Assembly: GCA_009377795.1 (NCBI GenBank) | Contig: WHTJ01000014.1 | Span: forward strand, 1-63,565 | Source of the DNA: Propionibacteriales bacterium | Lineage (GTDB): Bacteria > Actinomycetota > Actinomycetes > Propionibacteriales > Nocardioidaceae | Reading direction: 5' to 3' | DNA length: 63,565 nucleotides | Part shown: piece after piece, positions 34,783 to 43,871 of the stretch | How positions within the stretch are numbered: the first letter of the stretch is position 1 | How the letters are laid out: the number at the start of each line of letters is the position of its first letter | Translations under genes and position numbers: made by a program | The notes under the pieces: model-generated | Told to the model about the DNA's origin: nothing | What the model saw: only the letters and a program-made list of their open reading frames with translations | Databases searched by the model: none

Positions 34783-36579
34783 TCAGTCGCGGGACGGGCG
34801 GACGACGACCGCGCTACCACCGCCGAGGCGGACCGGCTCCGCGGCGGCCTGCATCCGCCCGTCGGGCAGGAAGGCGACGCCGGTGACGTTCCCGATCGTT
34901 CCCGAGCTGAAACTGTGGCCGCGGCCCTGAAGGGCATCTACCGGTATCCCCGATTCGGCCAGGGTGGTCGGCGAGTTGGTATTGGACAGCCGCGGGGCGG
35001 CTATCGCCTCCGGCAGGCTCATCCCGAAGTCGAGCTGGTTGATCGCCACCTGCAGGACGGTCGTGATGATCCGCGCCCCGCCCGGGGATCCGAACGCGAC
35101 CAGCGGCTGATCGTCCTCTCCGAGCACGATCGTCGGGCTCATGCTGCTGCGCGGTCGCTTGTTACCGGCCGGCGCATTGGCGGGATGGTCGGGATCGGCA
35201 CTGAAATCGGTGAGCTCGTTGTTGAGCAGGAAACCGAAGCCGGGTACGGCGATGCCACTCCCGGAGATCGATTCGATCGTGAAGTTGTAGCTCACGGCGT
35301 TGCCCCACTTGTCAGCCACCGCGAGGTGAGTCGTCGAGCCATCGACGCGTCCGCTCACCGCGGGTGCCGCGGCCCCCTCGCCGCCGTTGAACGCCCACGG
35401 GTCGCCGGCCGCCACCGGCTTCGCGGCCGCCGTGTCACCGATCAACTCACGTCGCTCGTCCGCGAACTCCTGCGACAGCAGGCCCCTCAGCGGCACGTCG
35501 ACGAAGTCGCTGTCACCGAGGTACGCGTTGCGATCAGCGAACGACAGCGCCGAACTCTCGATCAATAGGTGCAGCGCCTCCTCGCGGGACAGGCCGCTCA
35601 GGTCGAATCCCTCGAGGATGTTGAGCGCCTCCCCGACCGTCGAGCCACCGCTGGAGGGCGGGCCCATGCCGAACACCTTGTTGCCGCGGTACTCGGCCAC
35701 CGTCGGAGCACGCTCGATCGCCCGATATGCGGCGAGATCCGCGACCGTCATCTTGCCGGGTCGGACGTTCCGCGTGGTCTCTGGGACTACCGGCGGGTCG
35801 GTGACCGTCTCGGCGATCGCCTCGGCGATCTCGCCCTCATAGAACACCGGCGGGCCGTGACGGCTCAGGAGCCGGTAGGTGCGTGCCATCTCGGGGTTGC
35901 GGAAGATGGTGCCGACCTGTGGCGCCTCGCCATCGATGAGGAACGTATCGCGGCTGGAGGTGAAGTCGCGCAGTCTCGCCAGGTTGCTCTCGGTACGGCC
36001 CTGGTACTGCTCGTCGACGACGAAACCCCGCTGGGCGACTGTCGTCGCCGGCTGCAGCACCTGAGACAGCCGCATCGTGCCGTACTTCGAGAGCGCCGAC
36101 TCCCACCCTCGCAGCAGGCCCGGTACGCCGATCGACAGACCGGACACCCGCCGTTCCTCGAACGGGAGCGCCTGACCGGTCTCCGGGTCAAGGAAGTGGT
36201 CGGGTTCCACCTCGGACCCGGCAGCCTCACGGGAGTCGATGGTGGTGACTTCGCCGGTGTCCGCGGAGTAGATCACGAAGAACCCGCCACCGCCGACGCT
36301 GCCGTCGTACGGACGGGTAACGCCGAGCATGGCGGACGCGGCAACCGCCGCGTCCACGGCGTTGCCGCCCCGGCGCAGGATCTCCAGTCCGGCGTGCGCG
36401 CCGTAAGGATCGAGGGAGGCGACCGCACCGCCGTGGCCGGTCGCAGTCGGCTGTTTGTCGAGCTCCCGAGGAATGCCCTCGGCCTGGACGTTGGGTGTGT
36501 GCACGAGCGTGAGCGCCAGCGCACCAGATGCGATCGCTGCGAGCGCGGCGAATCTCCGCCGCGGTTGGATGACGGACAC
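34783..36579 (-). CDS. Secreted gamma-glutamyltranspeptidase
   Basis: The 598-residue precursor has an N-terminal signal segment (RRRFAALAAIASGALALTLVH). It is an Ntn-hydrolase: the large subunit has NAVDAAVAASAMLGV and SVGGGGFF, and the small subunit starts at the self-cleaving Thr of GSTTHLAV (about T416), followed by GNAVSYNFTIES, LLNNELTDFS and GSPGGARI. It hydrolyses or transfers gamma-glutamyl groups (for example from glutathione or gamma-glutamyl peptides) outside the membrane. I prefer the GTG at 36577-36579 because GGGAGG lies just upstream; an ATG at 36633 is an alternative. Confidence 0.9.
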   Translation of the reverse strand: MSVIQPRRRFAALAAIASGALALTLVHTPNVQAEGIPRELDKQPTATGHGGAVASLDPYGAHAGLEILRRGGNAVDAAVAASAMLGVTRPYDGSVGGGGFFVIYSADTGEVTTIDSREAAGSEVEPDHFLDPETGQALPFEERRVSGLSIGVPGLLRGWESALSKYGTMRLSQVLQPATTVAQRGFVVDEQYQGRTESNLARLRDFTSSRDTFLIDGEAPQVGTIFRNPEMARTYRLLSRHGPPVFYEGEIAEAIAETVTDPPVVPETTRNVRPGKMTVADLAAYRAIERAPTVAEYRGNKVFGMGPPSSGGSTVGEALNILEGFDLSGLSREEALHLLIESSALSFADRNAYLGDSDFVDVPLRGLLSQEFADERRELIGDTAAAKPVAAGDPWAFNGGEGAAAPAVSGRVDGSTTHLAVADKWGNAVSYNFTIESISGSGIAVPGFGFLLNNELTDFSADPDHPANAPAGNKRPRSSMSPTIVLGEDDQPLVAFGSPGGARIITTVLQVAINQLDFGMSLPEAIAAPRLSNTNSPTTLAESGIPVDALQGRGHSFSSGTIGNVTGVAFLPDGRMQAAAEPVRLGGGSAVVVRPSRD

Positions 36580-36717
36580 CGCTGCCTCCCCTTGCGCGTG
36601 GAGCGGGTCGGACCCCATAACCCAGGAGATCATTCGACCGTGCGCACGTTAACGCCGGTCTGGCCGATACGAATCCTCCTACGAGGATGATTTCTTTCCA
36701 GCCCAGCCGCTAGGGCG

Positions 36718-36742
36718 CAGATCATCCCAAGAGGATGATCTG
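36718..36742. promoter_or_regulatory. Perfect 10-bp inverted repeat upstream of the TRAP unit
   Basis: CAGATCATCC (36718-36727) and GGATGATCTG (36733-36742) are separated by 5 bases. The related GAGGATGAT appears at 36683-36691 with a second small inverted repeat (ATCCTC ... GAGGAT, 36673-36688). The site is 72 bp upstream of the TTG start of the dehydrogenase gene, in the divergent region shared with the gamma-glutamyltranspeptidase gene. No regulator gene lies next to it. Confidence 0.55.
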
Positions 36743-36813
36743 TGCCGCTCAATACCCGATGTAGCGTGCTCGTCGTCCACCTCATCCGAGACCTGTCGCA
36801 AGGAGGGTGACAC

Positions 36814-37866
36814 TTGGACGTCATTCTGTACGGTCTCGGTCCCATTGGCCGCCAGATCCTCGACGTGGCCGCGAGATCAGAGACGCTCCACATCCTGGGT
36901 GCGGTCGACATCGACCCTGCGTTGGTCGGCCGGGACGTCGCGACGCTCTCGACGCACAGCCGCCAGGCCGGCCCTCAGGTCGTGGCCACGGTCGACGACC
37001 TGCCGACCGAACTTTACACCCGGAATGGCGCCACAGCTCTGCACGCCACCGGCTCCCGGCTGTCCGACGTATGGCCGCAACTCCGGCAGCTGCTCGATGC
37101 AGGACTGTCGGTTGTATCGACGTGTGAAGAACTCTCCTACCCGTGGCATCAGCACCCAGAGCTGTCCAAAGAGATCGACCGGTACGCACGTGAGCGGGGC
37201 CGGACGGTTCTCGGCACGGGCGTCAACCCGGGATTCGTCATGGATGTGCTCCCGATGTGTCTGACGGCCGTATTCGACGACGTGCAAGGCATTCACGTGA
37301 CCCGAGAGGTCGACGTGTCCTCCAGGCGTGTGCCCCTACAGCGGAAGGTCGGCGTCGGCCTGGAGCCTACGAGGTTCGCTCAGATGGCTGCGACGGGCAA
37401 GATCGGGCACGTCGGCCTGGAAGAGTCGGCCCGTCTCGTGGCGCACGGTCTGAGCTGGGAGATCGACGGGATCACCAACGCCATCGAGCCGACGATCGCC
37501 ACGGCCCGCCACCGGGTGGAGCTGGGTGAGTTGCTCCCCGGTGAGGTGGACGGACTCGCTCAGAGATGCGTAGCCACCACCAAGGACGGGCGGACCATCG
37601 AGCTCGATCTCGTCATGCGGGTGGAAGTCGAGCAGAAGGACGAGATCGTCGTGACCGGTGCCGAGCGACACCGAGTAGTCATTCCCGGCGGCCTACCGGG
37701 TGACACGGCGACCGCCGCGATCACCGTCAACTGCGCCGAGAGGATCGGCGGCATGGATAAGGGACTTCTGACAATGGCAGAGGCAGGCCTGCCCAGATAC
37801 CAACACCGGAGCTTCGGCCGTGGGTCTCCTCTGCCACAAGACCAGAGCAAGGAGGAAGACAGGTGA
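36814..37866 (+). CDS. DapB-like NAD(P)-dependent dehydrogenase (2,4-diaminopentanoate dehydrogenase-like)
   Basis: The 350-residue protein has the N-terminal Rossmann motif LYGLGPIGRQI, DIDPALVGRDV, a central segment STCEELSYPW ... VLGTGVNPGFVMD, and a C-terminal domain without the classic DapB substrate motifs. It resembles the 2,4-diaminopentanoate dehydrogenase branch of the dihydrodipicolinate reductase-type family, which acts in ornithine-type amino acid breakdown. The TTG start follows AGGAGGG (36801-36807). Its last codon overlaps the TAXI protein start (GTGA), so it is co-translated with the transporter. Confidence 0.8.
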   Translation: MDVILYGLGPIGRQILDVAARSETLHILGAVDIDPALVGRDVATLSTHSRQAGPQVVATVDDLPTELYTRNGATALHATGSRLSDVWPQLRQLLDAGLSVVSTCEELSYPWHQHPELSKEIDRYARERGRTVLGTGVNPGFVMDVLPMCLTAVFDDVQGIHVTREVDVSSRRVPLQRKVGVGLEPTRFAQMAATGKIGHVGLEESARLVAHGLSWEIDGITNAIEPTIATARHRVELGELLPGEVDGLAQRCVATTKDGRTIELDLVMRVEVEQKDEIVVTGAERHRVVIPGGLPGDTATAAITVNCAERIGGMDKGLLTMAEAGLPRYQHRSFGRGSPLPQDQSKEEDR

Positions 37867-38867
37867 GCAACGCGAGAAGGTGGGTAGCGCTGACGCTCGG
37901 GGCCTCCGCGTTGGCAGTGGTCACGAGCTGTGACACGGGAAACGGCGACGCGGAGACCGCCGGAGAGGGTGACGGCAACTTCACGACAAGCCTGCAGCTC
38001 GGAACGGGCAGCGTGGGGGGAGTCTACTTTCCGCTAGGACAGGAATACGCCAACCTCTTCGAGCAGAATATCGAGGTCGAGGACCTGTCGGTCAATGCTG
38101 TCGAGACCGGCGCCTCCGTGGAGAACATCGCACAGATAAACCGTCAGGAGCTCCAGCTCGGTCTCTCGCAGCACAACACCGCCAATGACGCTGTGGCGGG
38201 GGTCGGCGAGTTCGAAGGAGCTGAGATCGACAATGTGGGGTTCATCGGCCAGCTCTATCCCGAGGCAGCACAGGTGATCACCCTGGAGTCCACGGGAATC
38301 GAGTCCATCAGCGATCTCAAGGGCAAACGGGTCGCGATCGGGCCACCTGGCGGCGGCACCCGTGCGGCAGCCGAGGCGATCCTGGCGGCCTATGACATCA
38401 GTGAGGGCGATTACCAGCCCCTCGAGGAAGGATTCGAGGACGCCAAGACCAAGCTCCAGGACGGGAATGCCGACGCCTCGATCGAGATTCTCGGTGTGCC
38501 GGCAGCCAGCCTGGAAGAACTCGAGGCGGCAGCCGGTGGGGTGAGACTTCTGCCGATCGAAGGAGACGCGCTGGACGAGATCGTTGCCGAGGGTGTGTTC
38601 GAGACCTACGAGATCCAGACCGATTCCTACAGCTTCCTGGACGAGCCGGTCAGCACGGTGACCGTGTTTGCCTGCATGCTCGCCTCCACGAGCCAGGTCA
38701 GCGAGGATCTCGGGTATGAGATCACCCGGGTGATCTACGAGCACGCGGAGGAGCTGACATTGCCACAGAAGAACCTGATCAACATCGACGACGCACTTCT
38801 CGGCCAAGGGGACGTTCCGCTGCATCCGGGTGCCGAGAGGTACTTCGAGGAACAAGGGATCCTGTAG
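37863..38867 (+). CDS. TAXI-type TRAP transporter solute-binding lipoprotein
   Basis: The 334-residue lipoprotein has lipobox VVTSC (Cys at about residue 23) and a mature TAXI-family fold: LGTGSVGGVYFPLGQEYANL, GIESISDLKGKRVAIGPPGGGTR, and the repeated YEITRVIYEHAEEL near the C-terminus. It delivers the ligand to the fused permease encoded next. The GTG start overlaps the dehydrogenase stop, and AAGGAGGAAG precedes it. The ligand is unknown; the coupled dehydrogenase suggests an amino acid or diamine-derived compound. Confidence 0.93.
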   Translation: MSNARRWVALTLGASALAVVTSCDTGNGDAETAGEGDGNFTTSLQLGTGSVGGVYFPLGQEYANLFEQNIEVEDLSVNAVETGASVENIAQINRQELQLGLSQHNTANDAVAGVGEFEGAEIDNVGFIGQLYPEAAQVITLESTGIESISDLKGKRVAIGPPGGGTRAAAEAILAAYDISEGDYQPLEEGFEDAKTKLQDGNADASIEILGVPAASLEELEAAAGGVRLLPIEGDALDEIVAEGVFETYEIQTDSYSFLDEPVSTVTVFACMLASTSQVSEDLGYEITRVIYEHAEELTLPQKNLINIDDALLGQGDVPLHPGAERYFEEQGIL

Positions 38868-38871
38868 CAAG

Positions 38872-40788
38872 TTGGCAGATTCCACTCCGGCCGTCGATCA
38901 GCAGACAGCACGCAAGTACGACCCAGAGAGTCGCTACCGCCGAGAGCTTGGCTGGTGGAGGTTGGCCGTCGCTCCGCTCGCGATCGCGCTCACCCTCTTC
39001 CAGTTGTACACCGCGTTGTTCGGCACCTACACGTCGCTCATCCAGGGAGCCATCCACGTGGGTGCGGCGATGGGTCTGATCTTCCTGCTCTACCCCGCCA
39101 GACGTGGGTGGAGCGAACGCCCGGGCATGGCCTGGTACGACGTCGTACTCGCCGGCGCGGCCTTGTGGACCAACCTCTACATCGTGCTCAACTACGAGCG
39201 ACTCATCACCGAGGCGGTGATATTCGGCTTCACCACTTTGGACTATGTGGTAGCCACGCTGGCCATCCTGCTCATTCTGGAGGGCACTCGGCGTTGCGTC
39301 GGACTTCCAATCGTGGTGCTCGCCACCGCGGCCCTCGCCTACGGGGTGTTCGGACCGTACATGCCCATCTTTCCGCACGCCGGATTCTCGTGGCAGCGGT
39401 TCTCGACGGAGACGTTCTTCAGCTCTACCTCGATCTTCGGCACTCCCATCCAGGTCTCCTCGACGTTCATCTACCTATTCCTGTTTTTCGGCGTTCTGCT
39501 GATCAAAACCAACATTGGGCGGTTCTTCGACAACCTGGCCTACGCCGCCACCGGACGCTTCACTGGCGGCACAGCCAAGGCCTGCGTCCTCTCCAGTGGG
39601 CTCCAAGGCACGGTGTCCGGCAGCTCGGTGGCCAATACGGTGAGCTCGGGCGCGTTCACGATCCCGATGATGAAACGCGCGGGTTTCCCGCCTGCATCGG
39701 CGGCCGCGGCCGAAGCATCGTCCTCGACCGGCGGGCAGCTCGTGCCGCCGGTCATGGGTGCGGCGGTCTTCCTCATGGCGGAGTACACCGGAATCCCCTA
39801 CTACGAGATCATCGTTCTGGCGATCATTCCGGCGGCCCTGTTCTACGTCGGCCTGTTCTTCGGAGTCCACTTCGAGGCGCGACGGCACGGGATCCTTGGT
39901 CTTCCACGAAGCCAGCTCCCCGCCTTCGGCCCGTTGCTCAGACGCCTTGACCTCCTCCTCCCACTGGCCGTGATCGTGGTTTTGTTGTTCAACGGCCGAT
40001 CCCCTGCGAATGCTGCCCTCTGGGGCGTTCTGGCTGCGTTCCTGATCAGCCTTCTACGCAGGGATACGCGGCTGTCATTGAGCGGCACCATCAAACTGCT
40101 CGAGGACGGGGCAAGAGCCGCCCTCCCGGTGATCGCGGCCTGTGCGAGCGCAGGCATCGTCGCCGGGACGGTGACCAAGACCGGCCTAGGCGGCAAACTG
40201 GCCGGTGGACTCCTGGATCTGGCCCAAGGCAACTTCCTGCTGATCCTCATGCTGACCATGCTGGCGTGCCTGATTCTCGGTATGGGACTGCCGACCACCG
40301 CCAACTACGTCGTCACGGCGACTGTCGCAGCGCCTGTCCTCGTACAGTTCGACATGCCGTTGGTCGCGGCCCACCTTTTCGTCTTCTACTTCGGCATCCT
40401 GGCGGACATCACGCCGCCGGTCTGCCTGGCCGCGTATGCCGGCGCAGGCATCGCAGGTTCCAACCCCATGCGGACGGGGGTGGACTCGGTGCGACTGGCT
40501 GCCGGAGGATTCATCGTCCCCTTTGTATTCGCCATAGAGCCGGCGATTCTCTTGCAGGATGCAACATTCGGCACTTTGGTCCCCTTGCTGGCCACCGTCC
40601 TGCTCGGGATGATGGCGATCAGTGCCGGCTTGGCCGGGCACCTCCTGCAGGATCTGAACGGATTTCAACGCGCCGCGCTCATCGCCGGAGGCGTGGTACT
40701 GGTCTACCCGAATCTCCTCGTCTCGCTCGTCGGGCTTGCGGCACTCGTGGTCATCGCATTCACCCAGCGCCTCAAGAGGCGCCGCTGA
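38872..40788 (+). CDS. TRAP transporter, fused 4TM/12TM permease
   Basis: About 638 residues with roughly 18 hydrophobic helices: a small DctQ-like part at the N-terminus followed by the DctM-like 12TM domain (ACVLSSGLQGTVSGSSVANTV, MGMGLPTTANYVVTATVAAP, DITPPVCLAAYAGAGIAG). Fused permeases of this type go with TAXI binding proteins. The start I favour is the TTG at 38872, 4 bp after the lipoprotein stop; the track start at 38830 lies inside that gene. It is the last gene of the unit. Confidence 0.92.
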   Translation: MADSTPAVDQQTARKYDPESRYRRELGWWRLAVAPLAIALTLFQLYTALFGTYTSLIQGAIHVGAAMGLIFLLYPARRGWSERPGMAWYDVVLAGAALWTNLYIVLNYERLITEAVIFGFTTLDYVVATLAILLILEGTRRCVGLPIVVLATAALAYGVFGPYMPIFPHAGFSWQRFSTETFFSSTSIFGTPIQVSSTFIYLFLFFGVLLIKTNIGRFFDNLAYAATGRFTGGTAKACVLSSGLQGTVSGSSVANTVSSGAFTIPMMKRAGFPPASAAAAEASSSTGGQLVPPVMGAAVFLMAEYTGIPYYEIIVLAIIPAALFYVGLFFGVHFEARRHGILGLPRSQLPAFGPLLRRLDLLLPLAVIVVLLFNGRSPANAALWGVLAAFLISLLRRDTRLSLSGTIKLLEDGARAALPVIAACASAGIVAGTVTKTGLGGKLAGGLLDLAQGNFLLILMLTMLACLILGMGLPTTANYVVTATVAAPVLVQFDMPLVAAHLFVFYFGILADITPPVCLAAYAGAGIAGSNPMRTGVDSVRLAAGGFIVPFVFAIEPAILLQDATFGTLVPLLATVLLGMMAISAGLAGHLLQDLNGFQRAALIAGGVVLVYPNLLVSLVGLAALVVIAFTQRLKRRR

Positions 40789-40789
40789 T

Positions 40790-40830
40790 CCGCCGGTCGG
40801 CAACATGCCGGGAAGTTGGCGGGTCGGCGG
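40790..40830. terminator. Possible hairpin terminator after the TRAP permease gene
   Basis: CCGCCGGTCGGCAAC and GTTGGCGGGTCGGCGG form an imperfect stem with a short loop directly after the stop codon. There is no T-tract, as is common in high-GC actinomycete terminators. Confidence 0.35.
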
Positions 40831-41045
40831 GACCCGGTCGGACCGAATCCCCGCGACGGCGCTCATTTCCACAAGATCGCACCCAGACCAGTACAAGCGA
40901 CGTGTGTCGGCATCAGTTACGCGCGCCTGTTGTCAACGGCGCCCGACTCCAGCAGAATCTTGTTGGGCGAAGGTAAAGCAGCCAAGCGCACCCATTGCTG
41001 CTGCCGGTCGGCGACGACCGGTGAGGCTTGGTTGGAGGACGATTC

Positions 41046-41354
41046 GTGGGTAAGCCAACGAACCGGCCATCGATCTCCGAGCGCGAGCTCGGAGATGCGT
41101 TTGCCGACGCGGCTCGCACGTCGTCCCGGGCCAGCCTTCTCGGTGCCCTCGGTTTCGGATTCGCCCTTCTCATGGGCTTGCGGCTCGCCAGCGAAGACGG
41201 TTTCTTCGTACGCGGCTTCGGGCTGGATCTGCTGTTGTTCGTCGGTGGTCTCGGCGGCGGTGTCGTCTTCACTGTGCTCGCGCTTCGAGCTGCGCGGGTC
41301 GCGACACTGTGTCGCCGCCAACTGGAGCGACTCGAAGGAGGCCGTAAGTCATGA
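41046..41354 (+). CDS. Small two-helix membrane protein upstream of the symporter
   Basis: The 102-residue protein has a polar N-terminus, two hydrophobic segments (about 33-52 and 60-84) and a basic C-terminus ending RRQLERLEGGRKS. GGAGGA (41034-41039) sits 6 bp ahead of the GTG at 41046; a TTG at 41028 would be too close. It overlaps the symporter start by 4 bp (ATGA). I do not recognise a named family; the placement resembles the small DUF-type proteins that precede many SSS-family transporters and may assist folding or trafficking. Confidence 0.72.
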   Translation: MGKPTNRPSISERELGDAFADAARTSSRASLLGALGFGFALLMGLRLASEDGFFVRGFGLDLLLFVGGLGGGVVFTVLALRAARVATLCRRQLERLEGGRKS

Positions 41355-43204
41355 GTACGGCGGCATGGGTGTGGCTGTTCGCGAGTGCCTACTGGGCGTA
41401 TTGCATCTTCTGGGGAATCAAGGGGTTCTTCTGGGCACGCAACTCGAACCAGTGGACGATCGCCGGGAGGGGCCTGCCGATGTGGCTGTTCCTGCTCGCG
41501 GCGACGGCCACGTCCTTCAGCGGGTGGACGTACGTCGGCCACCCCGGCCTGATCGCGTTCGAAGGGCTCGCGTACGCCTTCGCGTCGTTCTATGTGATCA
41601 CCATCCCGATCACCGCGACGTTCTTCGCCAAGCGCCTGTGGATGCTGGGTCGCCGGTACGAGTTCGTCACCCCCGGCGACCTCTACTCGTACTACTACGG
41701 TGCCGAGCGCGGGTGGGGGGAGGCGATCCGCTGGCTCATCGTCCTCATCGCGTTTCTGTTCAGCTCCTTCTACACCGCCGTCCAGCTGGTCGCCGCGGGG
41801 CAGATCTTCTCCATCACGACCGGTGTCCCGGTCGTGATCGGGAGCCTGCTGCTGGCCGGGATCGTGTTCTTCTACGTCGCCGCGGGCGGCCTCCGCAGCA
41901 CCGCCTGGGTGGACGCGTTGCAAGCCGGCCTGCTGTGGGTCGGGATCGTCCTCATCGGCGCCATGGTGCTCAATCACTTCGGCGGCTGGGACGCCTTCAC
42001 AGAACAGCTGGACTCGTTGGGTCCCGAATATCTGGAGGTGCCGAGCGCTTGGAGTCCCACGCTGGTCGGTGAGACCGAGTGGTCGGGTCTGTTCCAGATG
42101 ACGTACATGTTCTCGCTGATGGGGATCATGGCCTCGCCGGCGTTCCACATGTGGACGTTCGCCAACCGCGATCCGCGACCGTTCCCCTGGCAGCAGGTCT
42201 TCGCGTCCTCGCTGTTCATCGGCTTCGCGCTGTTCTTCTTCACCGCCATCCAGGGTCTCGGCGGCCGGATTCTCACCAACCAGGGGCTCATCGACCCGGC
42301 CAACGACGGTCAGGTGGTTCCCGCCCTGATACGGGAGCTCATCGGAGGACCCGCCGCCGGGATCGTGATCGTCGGTGCCCTGGCCGCGATGCAGTCCACC
42401 GGTGCGGCGTACATGGGCACCGGAGCATCGATGCTGATGCGCGACATCTACGTGCGTTACCTGCGTCCCGACGCCGACAACGCAGAGCAGATCTGGGTGG
42501 GGCGGTTGCTCGTCCTGGCCATCGTGACGGTGGCCCTCGGTGTCGCGTTCACCAACGAGGCGGCGATCGTGCTGCTCGGCGGGCTGGCGACCGCATTCGG
42601 CTTCCTGCTGTACGTGCCGCTGCTCGACGTGTTGTACCTGCGGAAGTTCACGGCACCGGCCATGGCGTGGGCGCTGGCGCTCGGAATCATCGCGGTGGCG
42701 GTGACCTACTCGATCGACTCCATCATCTACCCGTTCAACATCCACAGCGCAGGATGGGGCGGCATCGTCGGCTTCGGGACCGCGATCATCGTCACCTTGC
42801 TGACCCGCAGCCGCGAGTCTGAGCTGCGACCGTACGCCGTCGAAGCACGTCACGAGATGACGCGGTGGCTGGACGACGTGGATTCACCCACGCCTCGCGA
42901 GAAATCCTGGCGCCGCGCGATGTGGGTGGTCGCACCGCTGTGGTTCATCTTCGCGATCGGACCGGGGATGATCCTCGGCAACGACTTCATCAGCTTCGCC
43001 GGCCTGCCGCCGGTGTGGGCGTGGCAGATCACCTGGTGGATCATCGGCTTCGTGATGATGTGGGGGATGGCGTTCAAGGCGGGCATGTCGAAACCGCTGG
43101 ATTCGCAGATCGAGCGGGCGCACGCCGAGACCAAGCCCGTCGTCACCGAGGTCGGCCTGCGCCGGACCGAGCGCGCGACCGGCTCGGCCGGCGGGTCGAG
43201 CTGA
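41351..43204 (+). CDS. Sodium:solute symporter (SSS family)
   Basis: The 617-residue permease has about 14 hydrophobic helices, SSS landmarks (AGRGLPMWLFLLAATATSFSG, GGLRSTAWVDALQAGLLW, MQSTGAAYMGTGASMLMRDI) and a charged tail. Loop and tail residues after position 490 are unusually long and include WRRAMWVVAPLWFIF, a further hydrophobic pair. It is expected to take up a small organic solute driven by sodium. The start overlaps the gene before; three mini-proteins flank it. Confidence 0.9.
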   Translation: MSTAAWVWLFASAYWAYCIFWGIKGFFWARNSNQWTIAGRGLPMWLFLLAATATSFSGWTYVGHPGLIAFEGLAYAFASFYVITIPITATFFAKRLWMLGRRYEFVTPGDLYSYYYGAERGWGEAIRWLIVLIAFLFSSFYTAVQLVAAGQIFSITTGVPVVIGSLLLAGIVFFYVAAGGLRSTAWVDALQAGLLWVGIVLIGAMVLNHFGGWDAFTEQLDSLGPEYLEVPSAWSPTLVGETEWSGLFQMTYMFSLMGIMASPAFHMWTFANRDPRPFPWQQVFASSLFIGFALFFFTAIQGLGGRILTNQGLIDPANDGQVVPALIRELIGGPAAGIVIVGALAAMQSTGAAYMGTGASMLMRDIYVRYLRPDADNAEQIWVGRLLVLAIVTVALGVAFTNEAAIVLLGGLATAFGFLLYVPLLDVLYLRKFTAPAMAWALALGIIAVAVTYSIDSIIYPFNIHSAGWGGIVGFGTAIIVTLLTRSRESELRPYAVEARHEMTRWLDDVDSPTPREKSWRRAMWVVAPLWFIFAIGPGMILGNDFISFAGLPPVWAWQITWWIIGFVMMWGMAFKAGMSKPLDSQIERAHAETKPVVTEVGLRRTERATGSAGGSS

Positions 43205-43253
43205 CCGGGTGCAGGTGCCGGCCCGGGTCTACGCTTGTTCAAGGAGGTGAGTG

Positions 43254-43334
43254 ATGGCCCTCGAGGACCGCTTGCTGTTGGTTGCGCTCGCGCTCATCGC
43301 GGTATGGCTCGTTCTGCTGGGAACGGTGCTGTAG
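43254..43334 (+). CDS. 26-residue single-helix membrane protein downstream of the symporter
   Basis: The peptide reads MALEDRLLLVALALIAVWLV plus LLGTVL, one helix after a short acidic start. A perfect AAGGAGGTGA sits at 43241-43250, 3 bp before ATG 43254, so it is almost certainly translated. It is too short for standard ORF cut-offs. Its TAG shares one base with the next GTG. Small helices of this size accompany other Na+-coupled transporters (for example MetS-like and symporter small accessory proteins); a stabilising role is likely here. Confidence 0.72.
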   Translation: MALEDRLLLVALALIAVWLVLLGTVL

Positions 43335-43591
43335 TGACCGTCGTACCCCTGCCATTACTGCGTGAGTTCCACGGGGACTCCTGGCGTCGGGGCCGTGGGG
43401 TCCCTTGCGGCGCGGGCGGTGACCGCGGTGGCGACGCGGGCCCCGGCGGCGGGCGAGGCGGCGCTCAGGGCGAGTGGCCGGTGTGGCTCGCCGTCATCGT
43501 CGTGGTCTTGTTCGCGGCCATGCTCACCCTGCTGGGGATGGCGACGCAGATCATGGCCAGCCTCGCCGGCAGCCAGCTCCCGGGCGCGTAA
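43334..43591 (+). CDS. Small single-helix membrane protein, last gene of the symporter unit
   Basis: About 85 residues: a Gly/Arg-rich N-terminal half (GAGGDRGGDAGPGGGRGG) of low complexity, then one strong helix (WLAVIVVVLFAAMLTLLGMA) and a short tail. The GTG start overlaps the stop of the 26-residue gene by one base, so coupling is likely. I recognise no family. The Gly/Arg stretch may be disordered; alternatively the frame could begin later, at an internal start before the helix. Confidence 0.55.
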   Translation: MTVVPLPLLREFHGDSWRRGRGVPCGAGGDRGGDAGPGGGRGGAQGEWPVWLAVIVVVLFAAMLTLLGMATQIMASLAGSQLPGA

Positions 43592-43661
43592 AGGACGAAT
43601 CTCTCGGAGAGCGAGGCTTCAGGATTCTGTGTCCGGAGCGGTTTGGAGCGCTGGAATCGAG

Positions 43662-43871
43662 GTGACCTGTTCCGTGCTCAGGTTGGCGAAGACGGGCGCA
43701 CTGGACGAGTCGATTGTGATATCGCAGGACGCGCTTTCACATCCCGCGGTTGACGGGTCTCAACGGCTGCGGGACACGCTTCGAGACACAGCCGCTGCAT
43801 TGGCTCGACAGCAGTACCGGCCCGCCCGCAGTTTCGCGGCGACGCTGCCCAGACTTCTCCCGGCGACATGA
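43662..43871 (+). pseudogene. Remnant of an XRE/TPR-type regulator C-terminus
   Basis: The 69-codon frame ends with LAKTGALDESIVIS ... GSQRLRDTLRDTAAALARQQ, which resembles the tail of the tetratricopeptide-containing regulators common in actinomycetes. There is no HTH or other N-terminal part upstream. Its TGA overlaps the start of the broken acetyltransferase gene by 4 bp, suggesting that the two once formed an operon. It could also be a short gene starting at the GTG 43662. Confidence 0.45.

Noticed and set aside
38830-38871. Upstream start of the TRAP permease at 38830
   Set aside because: The first 14 codons lie inside the binding-protein gene and read as polar random sequence; the TTG at 38872 follows the stop by 4 bp.
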